A stretch of 64,000 nt of DNA, taken from NCBI GenBank assembly GCA_027486835.1, contig JAIXOJ010000116.1, forward strand, positions 1-64,000. The letters run 5' to 3'. The notes beneath the pieces are model-generated. The model was not told where the DNA came from, made no database searches, and was given only the letters and a program-made list of their open reading frames with translations. Positions within the stretch are counted from its first letter, which is position 1. Every line of letters starts with the position of its first letter. The translations under genes were made by a program, and so were the position numbers. Origin of the DNA: Chitinophagaceae bacterium. Its GTDB lineage: Bacteria; Bacteroidota; Bacteroidia; Chitinophagales; Chitinophagaceae. Positions 51,148 to 59,944 of this stretch are shown here, piece by piece.

Positions 51148-53162
51148 TCAAATAGGGCGGCTACTTCGCTATTTTCATTCCAGCCAATACGAGTTTTTAA
51201 TTCTTTATCTACCCAATAAGTTGCTTCTGGAAGTATGTTGCAGTTTTGGAGTGTTTTAATACTCTTTTCATAAAATGCCTCATCGCCTTTAAATAATTCA
51301 TTAATAAACAAGTAACGTTCGTTGATGCTAATCGACTTGCGCAAATCTTTTATGGGTGCATTCTCCCAATGCTGCGCAATTTCAGGTACGTTGGTGCCAA
51401 CTGTAGGAGTGGGAATTTCTTCTTTTACCAATGATTGAAAATTAAAAGGGACACTGATGTTTTCAGCTTTGTTTCCAAACTCAACAGCATTTTGTTGAAT
51501 GGTTTGCATGGTTTCCACAATTGGTTTTATCAAATGGTCTCCCCATAATGGTGGATGTTCTTCCTCCATTTCAGGCGTTTGGTTGGGAATATTTCCAGTG
51601 GCAATGGGGTTGATCGTTTCGTTAGTAGTGTCAGAAATTGAATTAAACCAAGATTGGTAATCGTTATTTTCTGTTGCCAATGCAGATGGCTGCGCAGGGG
51701 TAGAGTCTGCGAATAGTTGGTTAATGTCCTTTGGTTCTTCTGCGGCAAATTGATCTAAAACACTGGGTTGTGCATCCTTTTGCGCAGCAATGCGGTTGAA
51801 CAAGGCCAAGAAATCCTCCGATTCTTGGAATCTGTCGTTAATAGAAGGGGGTGCTTCATAAATTTTTTGTACCTCAACAGGTGTTGGGGTAACCAATTCA
51901 GCAGGAATAGATTCAATCAAGGGAGAAGGAGTAGCCTCCACTTCATGAACCAATGTTGTGGGAAGCTGAACTTCTGGCAATGAAACTTTTGGATGTTCCA
52001 CTTTGTCCTCTAAATCGTCTAAGTTGTCTGCACCTAAAAAGGCTAAGGTCAAATTACTTTTCGCTGCCGAGGGTGGGGTAGCACTAATCATGTTGGTGGG
52101 TATTATAAATGAATCATCTTGTTCGGGTGTGGTAGGCAAAAGCGGGTCATGCGTTTCGGATAATGTTTCCAATTCCTTAGCCAAAATACTAGGTTCATCA
52201 GCTTGAATAGTAGGATTTTCATGAGTTTCTAGATTTATTTCTGAGCTGACACTTTCATCAGTGGAAGAAATGGGTAATTCCACCAATTCATCGTAAGGCA
52301 AAGGGGCTGAAGAATCGGTTGGTTCGTTGCTCCCAAATAATTCAACAAATAGTTTATCAAACTCCTCCGTATTTCTTTTAATCACAAACTCCTCCATGTC
52401 AGTGCTTGGCAGACTTTCTTCAACCTGTTCTTCAACTTCTGGATTTTGCAACGAACTGTCAATTACCATTGCATCTGACACCGCTTCATTGGAATCAATG
52501 TGTTCAGCGGGCAAAACAAGTGGTTCTACAATGGGTATGTGCTGTATAGGAACAAGTGGTTCAACCGTAGAAGCGTTCAAATCCACTTCTTCTATTTGTT
52601 CAAAAACCTCCAGTGGCTCCGATAATGCTTGGTGATTAACAGGGGATTCAGTGGTATTACTTTCTTCTTCCTCACTATGTTGGTGAAGGGCAAGCGTAGG
52701 GTAATAGGCCTCTTTTGGGTCTATCTCTTCGCTATTGCTGTCGGCTAATTTTAATAATGCAAATGGTTCAGTAATTTCAGGCAAATCTGCTGAAACATCA
52801 GTGAGAGTAGGAGATGACTCCAAGTTTTTTTCAACAGCAATATCCACCACATTCTCCTGTTCACTTCCAGCAATAGTTGCATTGCTTTCAGGTATAGTTT
52901 CAGGGTAATGGGTAGTAGTATCGAATACCTTTTCCATCACTAGGTTATTATCGCCAAACTGATAGCCATCAATAGTTTTGGCTGGGGTGGGCCTAAAATC
53001 TTTGCGCGGCATGATAACCGTAACCCCACTTTCTTTCGCCTTTTTATCGGCGGTCTGCAACTCTCTAACAAGCATTTCTGCAATAGCTAACATCAGGTTG
53101 ATATCAGCCCTTTCTTCAAGCATTAGTTTCAACTTGTTAATAAGTAGATTCACTTTTTCCAT
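51120..53162 (-). CDS. Large acidic, low-complexity hypothetical protein
   Basis: The 680-residue protein starts MEKVNLLINKLKLMLEERADINLMLAIAEMLVRELQ, a helical segment. About 450 residues of Glu/Pro/Ser/Thr-rich, apparently disordered sequence follow (repeated EPLVP, TESP and LPTTxxxE patterns). It ends with a folded-looking region (about 590-680, 'HWENAPIKDLRKSISINERYLFINELFKGDEAFYEKSIKTLQNCNILPEATYWVDKELKTRIGWNENSEVAALFDHFIRRRF'). That C-terminal domain occurs in Bacteroidota proteins of unknown role. No signal peptide is present. It converges on kdtA with a 28-base overlap and is divergent from tdk. Confidence 0.75.
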   Translation of the reverse strand: MEKVNLLINKLKLMLEERADINLMLAIAEMLVRELQTADKKAKESGVTVIMPRKDFRPTPAKTIDGYQFGDNNLVMEKVFDTTTHYPETIPESNATIAGSEQENVVDIAVEKNLESSPTLTDVSADLPEITEPFALLKLADSNSEEIDPKEAYYPTLALHQHSEEEESNTTESPVNHQALSEPLEVFEQIEEVDLNASTVEPLVPIQHIPIVEPLVLPAEHIDSNEAVSDAMVIDSSLQNPEVEEQVEESLPSTDMEEFVIKRNTEEFDKLFVELFGSNEPTDSSAPLPYDELVELPISSTDESVSSEINLETHENPTIQADEPSILAKELETLSETHDPLLPTTPEQDDSFIIPTNMISATPPSAAKSNLTLAFLGADNLDDLEDKVEHPKVSLPEVQLPTTLVHEVEATPSPLIESIPAELVTPTPVEVQKIYEAPPSINDRFQESEDFLALFNRIAAQKDAQPSVLDQFAAEEPKDINQLFADSTPAQPSALATENNDYQSWFNSISDTTNETINPIATGNIPNQTPEMEEEHPPLWGDHLIKPIVETMQTIQQNAVEFGNKAENISVPFNFQSLVKEEIPTPTVGTNVPEIAQHWENAPIKDLRKSISINERYLFINELFKGDEAFYEKSIKTLQNCNILPEATYWVDKELKTRIGWNENSEVAALFDHFIRRRFS

Positions 53163-53172
53163 TCTAGTCAGA

Positions 53173-53180
53173 TACTTTTG
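53173..53180 (+). promoter_or_regulatory. -7 promoter element for tdk
   Basis: tacttttg matches the Bacteroidota -7 consensus TAnnTTTG exactly. It lies 57 bases before the tdk start, predicting a leader of about 50 bases. The -33 region (cactttttcc) is only a weak match to TTTG. Confidence 0.45.
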
Positions 53181-53236
53181 AAGTTTAAAATACTTTCCTG
53201 TATATAAAACGGGATTTTAGTCAATTTATTGTGTAA

Positions 53237-53812
53237 ATGTTTATAGAACCAAATTTAAGCGGCGAAAAAGTAGGTTGGATAGAGGTAATTTGCGGTAGCA
53301 TGTTCAGTGGAAAAACCGAAGAACTCATCCGTAGGCTCAAGCGAGTAAAGATTGCTAACCTCAAAGTGGAGATATTTAAGCCAGCCATTGATACCCGTTT
53401 CGATAATGTGCAAGTGGTAAGCCATGATGCCAATGCTATCCATTCTACCCCCATTGATAGTTCACAAACCATTCTATTGTTAGCTGATGATGTAGATGTT
53501 GTTGGCATAGATGAAGCGCAGTTTTTTGACGCTGAAATTGTGAATGTATGCCAGCAATTAGCCCAGCGGGGTATTAGAGTTATTGTTGCGGGTCTAGACA
53601 TGGATTATAAGGGTAAGCCTTTTGGCCCCATGCCCAATCTCTTGGCCATTTCCGATTACATTACTAAGCTTCATGCCATCTGTGTACAATGCGGCAATAT
53701 TGCCCAAATTTCTTACAGAAAAACTGCTCAAGATTCACAAGTGCTACTAGGGGAGAAGGACACTTACGAGCCTAGATGCAGAAGATGCTATAACAAGGCT
53801 CTTGGGGTATAA
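53237..53812 (+). CDS. tdk: Thymidine kinase
   Basis: The 191-residue type II thymidine kinase phosphorylates thymidine in the salvage pathway. It has the P-loop '[16 protein letters not shown]' (20-27) and 'GIDEAQFFD' with the base Glu93. The lasso region '[36 protein letters not shown]' follows, with the zinc cysteines C149, C152, C181 and C184 ('YEPRCRRC'). Length and residues are complete. It is followed by a terminator and transcribed alone. Confidence 0.95.
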   Translation: MFIEPNLSGEKVGWIEVICGSMFSGKTEELIRRLKRVKIANLKVEIFKPAIDTRFDNVQVVSHDANAIHSTPIDSSQTILLLADDVDVVGIDEAQFFDAEIVNVCQQLAQRGIRVIVAGLDMDYKGKPFGPMPNLLAISDYITKLHAICVQCGNIAQISYRKTAQDSQVLLGEKDTYEPRCRRCYNKALGV

Positions 53813-53831
53813 ACGATTTTAAAGAACTTTT

Positions 53832-53872
53832 AGGAGCTTAAAACTCCTATATAGTTTTATGACTCCTTTTTT
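53832..53872 (+). terminator. Intrinsic terminator after tdk
   Basis: aggag and taaaact on the left pair with agtttta and ctcct on the right (53832-53866), with the loop cctatat, followed by tttttt. It lies 20 bases after the tdk stop and fits the + strand. Confidence 0.7.
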
Positions 53873-53954
53873 AATTGAAAGTGAAGTTTTACCATTAATA
53901 ATAGAAAATTAAGACTTCAAAAACGGTTTATGGGTATTGTCGGTAAACCTAGCA

Positions 53955-54584
53955 TTACTTTCTTAAAAGCTTTGCAATCAGTTCCGACTTGGTTCTTACG
54001 GACATTTTTATGTAAATGTTCTTCAAATGGTCGTTAACAGTGGAAGCGGAAATTCCCAATACTGCAGCAATCTCTTTGTAAGTAAGTCCCTTCAATAATT
54101 CATTCACCACATCATTTTCCCTTGCTGTCAAGGTCGCGTTTGCTTCTTCGAATCTGTCTTGGGGTTTGTGGATTTTCTTAAATAGTTTCATGGCCACATC
54201 TGGTGTAATGAGTGCGCCGCCCCTGCGGATGATGTCGATGTTTTTGATTAAATCATTGATATTAAAGGGCTTAAGCAAATAGCCATTCGCTCCTCTTTGA
54301 ATACAATCAAAAATAACATTGTCGTTGTCGTTGCCTGTGGTTACTACAATGTGTACATCGGGCCATTGTTGCCTGATGAGGGTAATACCTTCCAAACCAG
54401 AAATGCCTGGCAGCCCAAGGTCAATAAAAATGATAAATGGTTCATCCAATGTTACCCTCTGCTCCAAAAAGGCTTCCATGCTGTTGCAGGAAAAGGTGAT
54501 ATGCAAATCCTTTTGTTGATTCACGAATATCTCCAGATTTCTTCTTAGTGGGCGGTCGTCTTCAATTATTCCTACTGTAATCAT
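53955..54584 (-). CDS. NarL/LuxR-type response regulator
   Basis: The 209-residue protein has a receiver domain with acidic pocket 'VGIIEDDRPLRRNL', phospho-acceptor D55 in 'IIFIDLGLPGISG', 'VVTTGND' and 'GYLLKPFNINDL' (Lys near 105). The LuxR-type HTH (about 145-205) contains 'LTARENDVVNELLKGLTYKEIAAVLGISASTVNDHLKNIYIKMSVRTKSELIAKLL'. Phosphorylation by a histidine kinase should drive DNA binding. The nearest kinase gene (48450) is 4 kb away and not in an operon with it, so the pairing is open. Confidence 0.9.
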   Translation of the reverse strand: MITVGIIEDDRPLRRNLEIFVNQQKDLHITFSCNSMEAFLEQRVTLDEPFIIFIDLGLPGISGLEGITLIRQQWPDVHIVVTTGNDNDNVIFDCIQRGANGYLLKPFNINDLIKNIDIIRRGGALITPDVAMKLFKKIHKPQDRFEEANATLTARENDVVNELLKGLTYKEIAAVLGISASTVNDHLKNIYIKMSVRTKSELIAKLLRK

Positions 54585-55004
54585 AAGTAACTATTAAAAT
54601 ACATTGCAAATTAAGTGGCTTAACGGTTCAATTCCTATTTCTAACTGATAATTCTTGTAAAATTGTTTTACTGTCCGCAAAAAAACATAGAAAGTGTTCC
54701 AGAAAATTGGTTAAAACATTGGCAATTCATATTCGATGCCAAGCTTCTCGGTAATATAAAAATGTCTATTTGGATGCTTTTTGCCCTATAATCTTCAAAA
54801 AGATTCTATTGAGTGGTCAATTTTGAAGCAATGAATTTTTTGAACGGTGCAATTAGTTTTTGGAGCAATTATTATCCTGTATGGGAATAATGGAAGAGGG
54901 GCCATGATTTGATAAATCTTTTTGGAAAAAAATAATTTCAAGTCAATAAGCCAAAGTTGTGCGTCACCAATTTTTTGAACAGTAATCCACAATTTATTTT
55001 CAGC
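54585..55004. other. Divergent intergenic region
   Basis: The 420 bases between the response regulator and ccmE are AT-rich. A frame on the - strand (about 54795-54992) has no homology-like features and is not called. No hairpin or repeat array was seen. It should contain the promoter of the response regulator. Confidence 0.4.
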
Positions 55005-55012
55005 TACTTTTG
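55005..55012 (+). promoter_or_regulatory. -7 promoter element for ccmE
   Basis: tacttttg matches TAnnTTTG exactly, 21 bases before the ccmE start, giving a very short leader (about 12-14 bases). A -33 TTTG-like element is not at the usual distance; ttttttg occurs further upstream (54971-54977). Confidence 0.5.
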
Positions 55013-55032
55013 TCCGCTAGAAAAATAATGAT

Positions 55033-55500
55033 ATGAAAAAGACGCATATAGCTATGTTGGTGTTAATAGTAATTGCAATTACGGTGCTTATCAGCTTTAC
55101 AGGCAATTTAACTACCTACGAAACTGTTGCATCAGCAAAGCAGAAAGATGGAAAATTTGTAAACCTAATAGCTAAATTGGATAAAACCCAACCAATGGAG
55201 TACGATGCTGCAAAAGACCCCAACTATTTAGCATTTACAGCAGTAGATACATTGGGCAATAGCGTAAAAGTGATTTACCACAATACCAAACCAACCGATA
55301 TGGAAAAGAGTGAACGCATCGTGTTGAAGGGTAAAATGCAAGGGGATCATTTTGAGTGTAAAGATATTTTATTGAAATGCCCTAGCAAATACAAGGATGA
55401 TGTTTCTACCGCTTCTAAAACATTGCAAGAAGGGGCGTCAGGCAATGAGAACACCCTCGAATACACCAGCGCAGATAGTCTTGCCGCCAAGAAAAAATAG
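55033..55500 (+). CDS. ccmE: Cytochrome c maturation protein CcmE, cysteine variant
   Basis: The 155-residue heme chaperone has an N-terminal membrane anchor (residues 5-23) and an OB-fold periplasmic domain. 'VIYHNTKPTDMEKSERIVLKGKM' and 'FECKDILLKCPSKYKDD' are the family blocks. The heme-binding site normally reads HxxxY; here it is C116-P-S-K-Y120 (CxxxY), a variant known from some archaea and bacteria. CcmE passes heme to apocytochrome c via CcmF, and the ccmF-type gene is next (103 bases downstream). The short tail after residue 125 is variable. Confidence 0.88.
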   Translation: MKKTHIAMLVLIVIAITVLISFTGNLTTYETVASAKQKDGKFVNLIAKLDKTQPMEYDAAKDPNYLAFTAVDTLGNSVKVIYHNTKPTDMEKSERIVLKGKMQGDHFECKDILLKCPSKYKDDVSTASKTLQEGASGNENTLEYTSADSLAAKKK

Positions 55501-55602
55501 CCAACTTTTTACCAAACTTTTCGTTTTGAGGAGTCATTCAAATACGATTATGGAACGAGTGATGTTGTTTCTTTTCTGAATTTTTCATGTTTAAACTGCT
55601 TC

Positions 55603-58059
55603 ATGCAATATCTCAACGAACATCTTTTAGCAGGCCAAATAGGTCACTTCTTTACTATATTGTCATTTATTGCCTCAGCACTGGCCACCATTTCTTTTTT
55701 TAAGGCCAACCAACAGCAAGACAACACACTCAAGCAAAGTTGGCTACGTTATGCACGAAGCCTTTTTCTAGTGGAGACAGTATCGGTGGTCGTCATTTTT
55801 TCCATACTTTACTACATCATTTCCAATCACCTATTTGAGTACAAATATGCATGGCAACATAGCGACAGAAGCTTGCAAACTGCCTACATGTTTAGTTGTT
55901 TTTGGGAGGGGCAAGAAGGTAGTTTTATGCTATGGAGTTTATGGCATTGTGTACTGGGTTGGATATTGATTTGGAAAGCAAAAGACTGGGAAGCGGGAAC
56001 TTTAATGGTTATCTCATTTGCCCAATTTTGTTTAGCGAGTATGCTTTTGGGCTTTTATTTCTTTGAAGCTAAGCTAGGTAGTAGTCCCTTCGCTTTGTTG
56101 CGCAATGAAGGCATACTCGATGGTGCACCAATGTTTCAAGACATTGCTACTGGGGGCATTAGGAGTGATTATTTACAGTTTATCAAAGACGGACAAGGGC
56201 TCAATACGCTTTTACAGAATTATTGGATGGTAATTCATCCTCCCGTACTTTTTTTAGGCTTTGCTAGCACGATAGTTCCTTTTGCTTTTGCCATAGCGGG
56301 ATTAGTGAAAAAAGATCATGGTTGGGTAAAACAGGCTTTGCCCTGGGCTGCCTTTAGTGGTGGCATACTTGGATTAGGTATCATGATGGGTGCTGCTTGG
56401 GCGTATGAGAGTTTGAGTTTTGGCGGTTATTGGGCTTGGGATCCTGTGGAAAATGCTTCTTTAGTGCCTTGGTTAGTGATGGTATCAGGTTTACACACCA
56501 ACTTAATTTATCGGTCAACTGGATACAGCCTTAGAAGTACCTATTTGTTTTACATCCTTAGTTTTTTATTGATTTTATATTCTACTTTTCTCACGAGAAG
56601 TGGTATTTTGGGCGATACCAGCGTTCATGCCTTTACAGATTTAGGTATGAATACCCAATTGTTGTTGTTCTTGTTAGTGTTTGTAATTCCTTCATTAACA
56701 CTATATGCTTTCCGGCACAAGCAAATTCCTGCAATCATTAAAGAAGAGAGTACCTATAGTAGGGAATTTTGGATGTTCATCGGCTCATTAGTATTGTTTT
56801 TAGCAGCATTACTAATCATTGCCAAAACCTCAGTTCCAGTTTATAATAAGTTGTTTGGTCAACAAATTGCCCCATCCGAAGACCCTGAATTTGCGTACAA
56901 TCAGGTACAAGTATTTGTGGCCATCGTGGTAGGGTTGCTGACTGCTGTTACCCAATATTTGAAATATAAAGACACGCCTCGGGGGTTATTTACCCGCTTG
57001 ATTTGGATACCCACAGTAATTGCAGTATTGATTGCTGCCGCAATTAGTTCATTTGGAGACATTCATTATAACAAGATGGGCCTAGGTTTCTTGGTTGCCA
57101 TACATGCTGCCATATTTGCTTCGGTGTATGCAGTTGTAACCAATGCAGCCTATATATTCATTGGATTAAAAGGCAAAATGAAAGCGGCAGGTGCGTCTAT
57201 TGCACACGTAGGTTTTGGATTGGTTTTGGTGGGCATATTGATATCGTCAAGTAAGAAAGCTGTTCTCAGTTGGAATACCACAGGAATTGCTGTTTTCCAA
57301 AAAGATAAGCGTGAAGATCCCGCTGAAAACATCACTTTGTTTAAAGGCATGGCAACCGATATGGGTAAGTATATGGTTACTTATACCAAAGACACGCTAA
57401 ACGAAGCAGAAAGAAAACGCTTTTTCGAAATCAATTTTAAAGCAAAAACTGGTAACGAAGAATTTGCCCTTTACCCAGATTTAATCAAAAACAACAAAGG
57501 CATGGAAGGCTTTGCCGCCAATCCTGCTAGCAAGCATTATTGGTACAAGGATATTTTCGTGTACATCTCCTCCTACAAAGAGAACAATGCAGCAGATACA
57601 GCTAGCTTTCAAAGTAAATCGGTTACAGTAGGAGATACCTTGTTTTACAGTAGTGGTTTAATGATTTTAAAGCAAGTGGCCGTTAACCCAAAAGAGCAAC
57701 AAACAAGATATTCCCCTGGCGAAACTGCCTTGTTTTTAGAAATGGAAGTGATAGCCAAAGATGGTCGTAGGTACAAAGCTTACCCAGGCATTGCACTCAG
57801 GGGCAATGAATTACGCAACCTTCCTGATAGTGTAATTTCTCAAAGCCTTGTATTGCAGTTTAATAAAGTAATAGATCAAGCAAAAGGTAAGCTAGAGTTG
57901 GGCGTAAAAGAAAGTGCTTCCATTACTGATTTAGTAACGCTAAAAGTGTATGAATTTCCGATGATTAATGTGTTGTGGATAGGAATTTTGATGACTGTTT
58001 TCGGGTTTTGGATATCTGTTTATCAAAGGGTAAGGAAGATAAAATTGGTGAAGGTGTGA
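55603..58059 (+). CDS. ccmF: Heme lyase CcmF-type cytochrome c biogenesis protein
   Basis: The 818-residue integral membrane protein has a dozen or more helices. The WWD heme-handling signature 'SFGGYWAWDPVENASLVPWLVMVSGLHTNLI' is present (about residues 272-302). 'FWEGQEGSFMLWSLWHCVLGW' and 'NYWMVIHPPVLFLGFASTIVPFAFAIAGL' are CcmF blocks with heme-ligand histidines. A periplasmic C-terminal loop (about 560-785) precedes the last helix. It attaches heme delivered by CcmE to cytochrome c. It is longer than proteobacterial CcmF (about 650), as in other Bacteroidota. It forms an operon with ccmE. Confidence 0.9.
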   Translation: MQYLNEHLLAGQIGHFFTILSFIASALATISFFKANQQQDNTLKQSWLRYARSLFLVETVSVVVIFSILYYIISNHLFEYKYAWQHSDRSLQTAYMFSCFWEGQEGSFMLWSLWHCVLGWILIWKAKDWEAGTLMVISFAQFCLASMLLGFYFFEAKLGSSPFALLRNEGILDGAPMFQDIATGGIRSDYLQFIKDGQGLNTLLQNYWMVIHPPVLFLGFASTIVPFAFAIAGLVKKDHGWVKQALPWAAFSGGILGLGIMMGAAWAYESLSFGGYWAWDPVENASLVPWLVMVSGLHTNLIYRSTGYSLRSTYLFYILSFLLILYSTFLTRSGILGDTSVHAFTDLGMNTQLLLFLLVFVIPSLTLYAFRHKQIPAIIKEESTYSREFWMFIGSLVLFLAALLIIAKTSVPVYNKLFGQQIAPSEDPEFAYNQVQVFVAIVVGLLTAVTQYLKYKDTPRGLFTRLIWIPTVIAVLIAAAISSFGDIHYNKMGLGFLVAIHAAIFASVYAVVTNAAYIFIGLKGKMKAAGASIAHVGFGLVLVGILISSSKKAVLSWNTTGIAVFQKDKREDPAENITLFKGMATDMGKYMVTYTKDTLNEAERKRFFEINFKAKTGNEEFALYPDLIKNNKGMEGFAANPASKHYWYKDIFVYISSYKENNAADTASFQSKSVTVGDTLFYSSGLMILKQVAVNPKEQQTRYSPGETALFLEMEVIAKDGRRYKAYPGIALRGNELRNLPDSVISQSLVLQFNKVIDQAKGKLELGVKESASITDLVTLKVYEFPMINVLWIGILMTVFGFWISVYQRVRKIKLVKV

Positions 58060-58186
58060 GCAAGCCTTTCGGCTACTTTTCTACATAAACAAAGGTGAAT
58101 GTTATTTTTTAGAGGATACAATTAACAAAAGACCTATTTTCGGTTTTTATTATTATTACTTTGATTGTTCTATCCTTAATTTTTAC

Positions 58187-59848
58187 ATGATGAGAAAATT
58201 AGCTTTACTATTCATCGGAATCTTGCAGATAGGGTATTTGTCCTACCTCCATGCACAAACCAAACAAACAAGTATTGGAACTTTAGGGACAAACAACGCA
58301 ATAAGTGGAAGTGTCCGCACGCTAAATGGTGTGCCAATTACAGGTGTTCAACTGAACCCAAGCGGAAATTTTACTGCTGCCCAAACTGACCTTTGGGGAA
58401 ATTATTATTTTACAGTACCAAATGGTAGCAGTACTACACTTAGGCCTACTTATAAGGAGCTGGATTATACTCAATCAGGTCTTACTGCTTTAGATATGAT
58501 ACTCATCAAAAGGCACATTTTAAATATTGGCTTGTTTACTTCCCCTTATCAAGCTATTGCTGCAGATGTAAACAATGATGGAAAAATTACCAATTTAGAC
58601 ATTCTATTGCTGTTACGGGTGATAATAAATATGGACTCATCATTTCCAGGTAATCGCAGATGGGCTTTTGTAGATAGCAGCTATATATTTAGTAACCCTA
58701 CCAACCCTTATAATTGGAAAGATAGTATCCGACTCTCCAATGTTACAAGCAACAAAAAAGGGCAAAACTTTATAGGTATTAAGCTTGGTGATGTAAACAA
58801 TAGTTGGCAGCAGAATTTTTCTGGAATTAGTGATGACACCTTGAAAGTAATGGCTTATAATGTGTTGAATTACGGCGATGGTTGTCAAGGATCATTGAGC
58901 AAATTGAATGGTTATTTCAAAACCATTATTGGATATACCAATCCTGATATTCTCAGTTTGGAGAAAGTGGATGCTTTTTCCCCAACTGCTACTGCATCCT
59001 CAAAGAATTTTGCAGTGAGCGTAAGGGATAGTGTATTGAACGATTTATTTCCTGATAAATACGATTTTGCCACCCCAACGAATATTAGTTCAGGTGGGGA
59101 TATGAACCTACTTTTTTACAACAAACAAAAAATTGGCTACCTAAGTACTCAAACCATCGTTAGCAACGTAACAGATTTTAACCTACACAAACTCTATTAT
59201 AAAGACTTTTTTCTCTCTACAACTCCTGACACTACCTTTCTCTATGTTTTACAGAATCATACCGAATCAGGTAATTCTAGCAAGGTTCGTGATCAACAAG
59301 TTGCACAAGAAATGCAAGCACTAAGAACCAAATTTGCGTATTTTCCTAACCTAATTGTACTGGGTGACTTTAACTATAGAAACACCAACGAAACGGCTTA
59401 TCAGGCCATTATCAACAGCAGCGATACCAACACCAAAATGTTTGACCCTCCTTTTTCCATTGATAATAAACTAACTTACCCCGCTGATTTTGACAACAAC
59501 ACGGCTAGTTACGCGCCGTTTCTAACTACTTCTACCCGGTCATCCGCCAGTGTACCCAACAGTTGCGGCACAAGCGGAGGTGGAAAAGGATGGTACGACC
59601 ATTTTTTTCTATCACCATGGTTGGTAAAAGGCAAGAACTTTATGCAATACATCCCCAATTCGTACACCACCATTGGTAATGATGGAAATAGATTGAATGT
59701 TAGCATTAACAGTAAAACTCCAGTTGTAAACCAATCAGTTCCTTCAGCCATTTCTGATGCGCTATTTCAGTTTTCCAATAAATACCCCATCATGATTAAG
59801 CTGAAAGTTACCCACAACTCTTATAATATTTCACCTATAGATCCTTAA
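58187..59848 (+). CDS. Secreted dockerin-like / endonuclease-exonuclease-phosphatase protein
   Basis: The 553-residue protein has a signal peptide (ends YLHAQ). A carboxypeptidase-regulatory-like strand set (about 40-85, 'ISGSVRTLNGVPITGVQL') follows. Next is a dockerin-like repeat pair ('GLTALDMILIKRHILNIGLFTSPYQAIAADVNNDGKITNLDILLLLRVII', about 103-152) with Ca-binding DVNNDGKITNLD. The C-terminal EEP nuclease fold starts at 'LKVMAYNVLNYGDG' (near 222) and has 'LIVLGDFNYRNTNETAYQAI' and 'WYDHFFLSPWL'. The usual catalytic Glu may be in 'DILSLEKVD'. It could degrade extracellular DNA or phosphodiesters. The dockerin pair may mediate attachment. Confidence 0.75.
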   Translation: MMRKLALLFIGILQIGYLSYLHAQTKQTSIGTLGTNNAISGSVRTLNGVPITGVQLNPSGNFTAAQTDLWGNYYFTVPNGSSTTLRPTYKELDYTQSGLTALDMILIKRHILNIGLFTSPYQAIAADVNNDGKITNLDILLLLRVIINMDSSFPGNRRWAFVDSSYIFSNPTNPYNWKDSIRLSNVTSNKKGQNFIGIKLGDVNNSWQQNFSGISDDTLKVMAYNVLNYGDGCQGSLSKLNGYFKTIIGYTNPDILSLEKVDAFSPTATASSKNFAVSVRDSVLNDLFPDKYDFATPTNISSGGDMNLLFYNKQKIGYLSTQTIVSNVTDFNLHKLYYKDFFLSTTPDTTFLYVLQNHTESGNSSKVRDQQVAQEMQALRTKFAYFPNLIVLGDFNYRNTNETAYQAIINSSDTNTKMFDPPFSIDNKLTYPADFDNNTASYAPFLTTSTRSSASVPNSCGTSGGGKGWYDHFFLSPWLVKGKNFMQYIPNSYTTIGNDGNRLNVSINSKTPVVNQSVPSAISDALFQFSNKYPIMIKLKVTHNSYNISPIDP

Positions 59849-59906
59849 TTCTCCATTCTCATTCTTCATTCTCAATCCTCAATTCTTAATTCTCCATTCT
59901 TAATTA
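59848..59906. repeat. Short attctcaattct-type direct repeats
   Basis: Five to six imperfect copies of a 10-12 base pyrimidine-rich unit (attctccattct, cattcttcattct, caattcttaattct) fill the gap between the dockerin protein and the helicase gene. This looks like simple-sequence expansion. No hairpin or terminator was seen. Confidence 0.7.
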
Positions 59907-59944
59907 ACACCTGAATAAAATTAACGTCTTCCCCAATTTTATAG

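Noticed and set aside
53955-54584. Two-component pair with the kinase at 48450
   Set aside because: The genes are 4 kb apart on opposite strands with several unrelated genes between, so pairing is not supported by the sequence.
54600-54680. tRNA-like ggttcaattcc motif
   Set aside because: No cloverleaf could be formed around it. No tRNA was found in the window.
54795-54992. A 65-residue - strand frame between the response regulator and ccmE
   Set aside because: No hydrophobic pattern, motif or start context; the frame reads across the ccmE promoter region.
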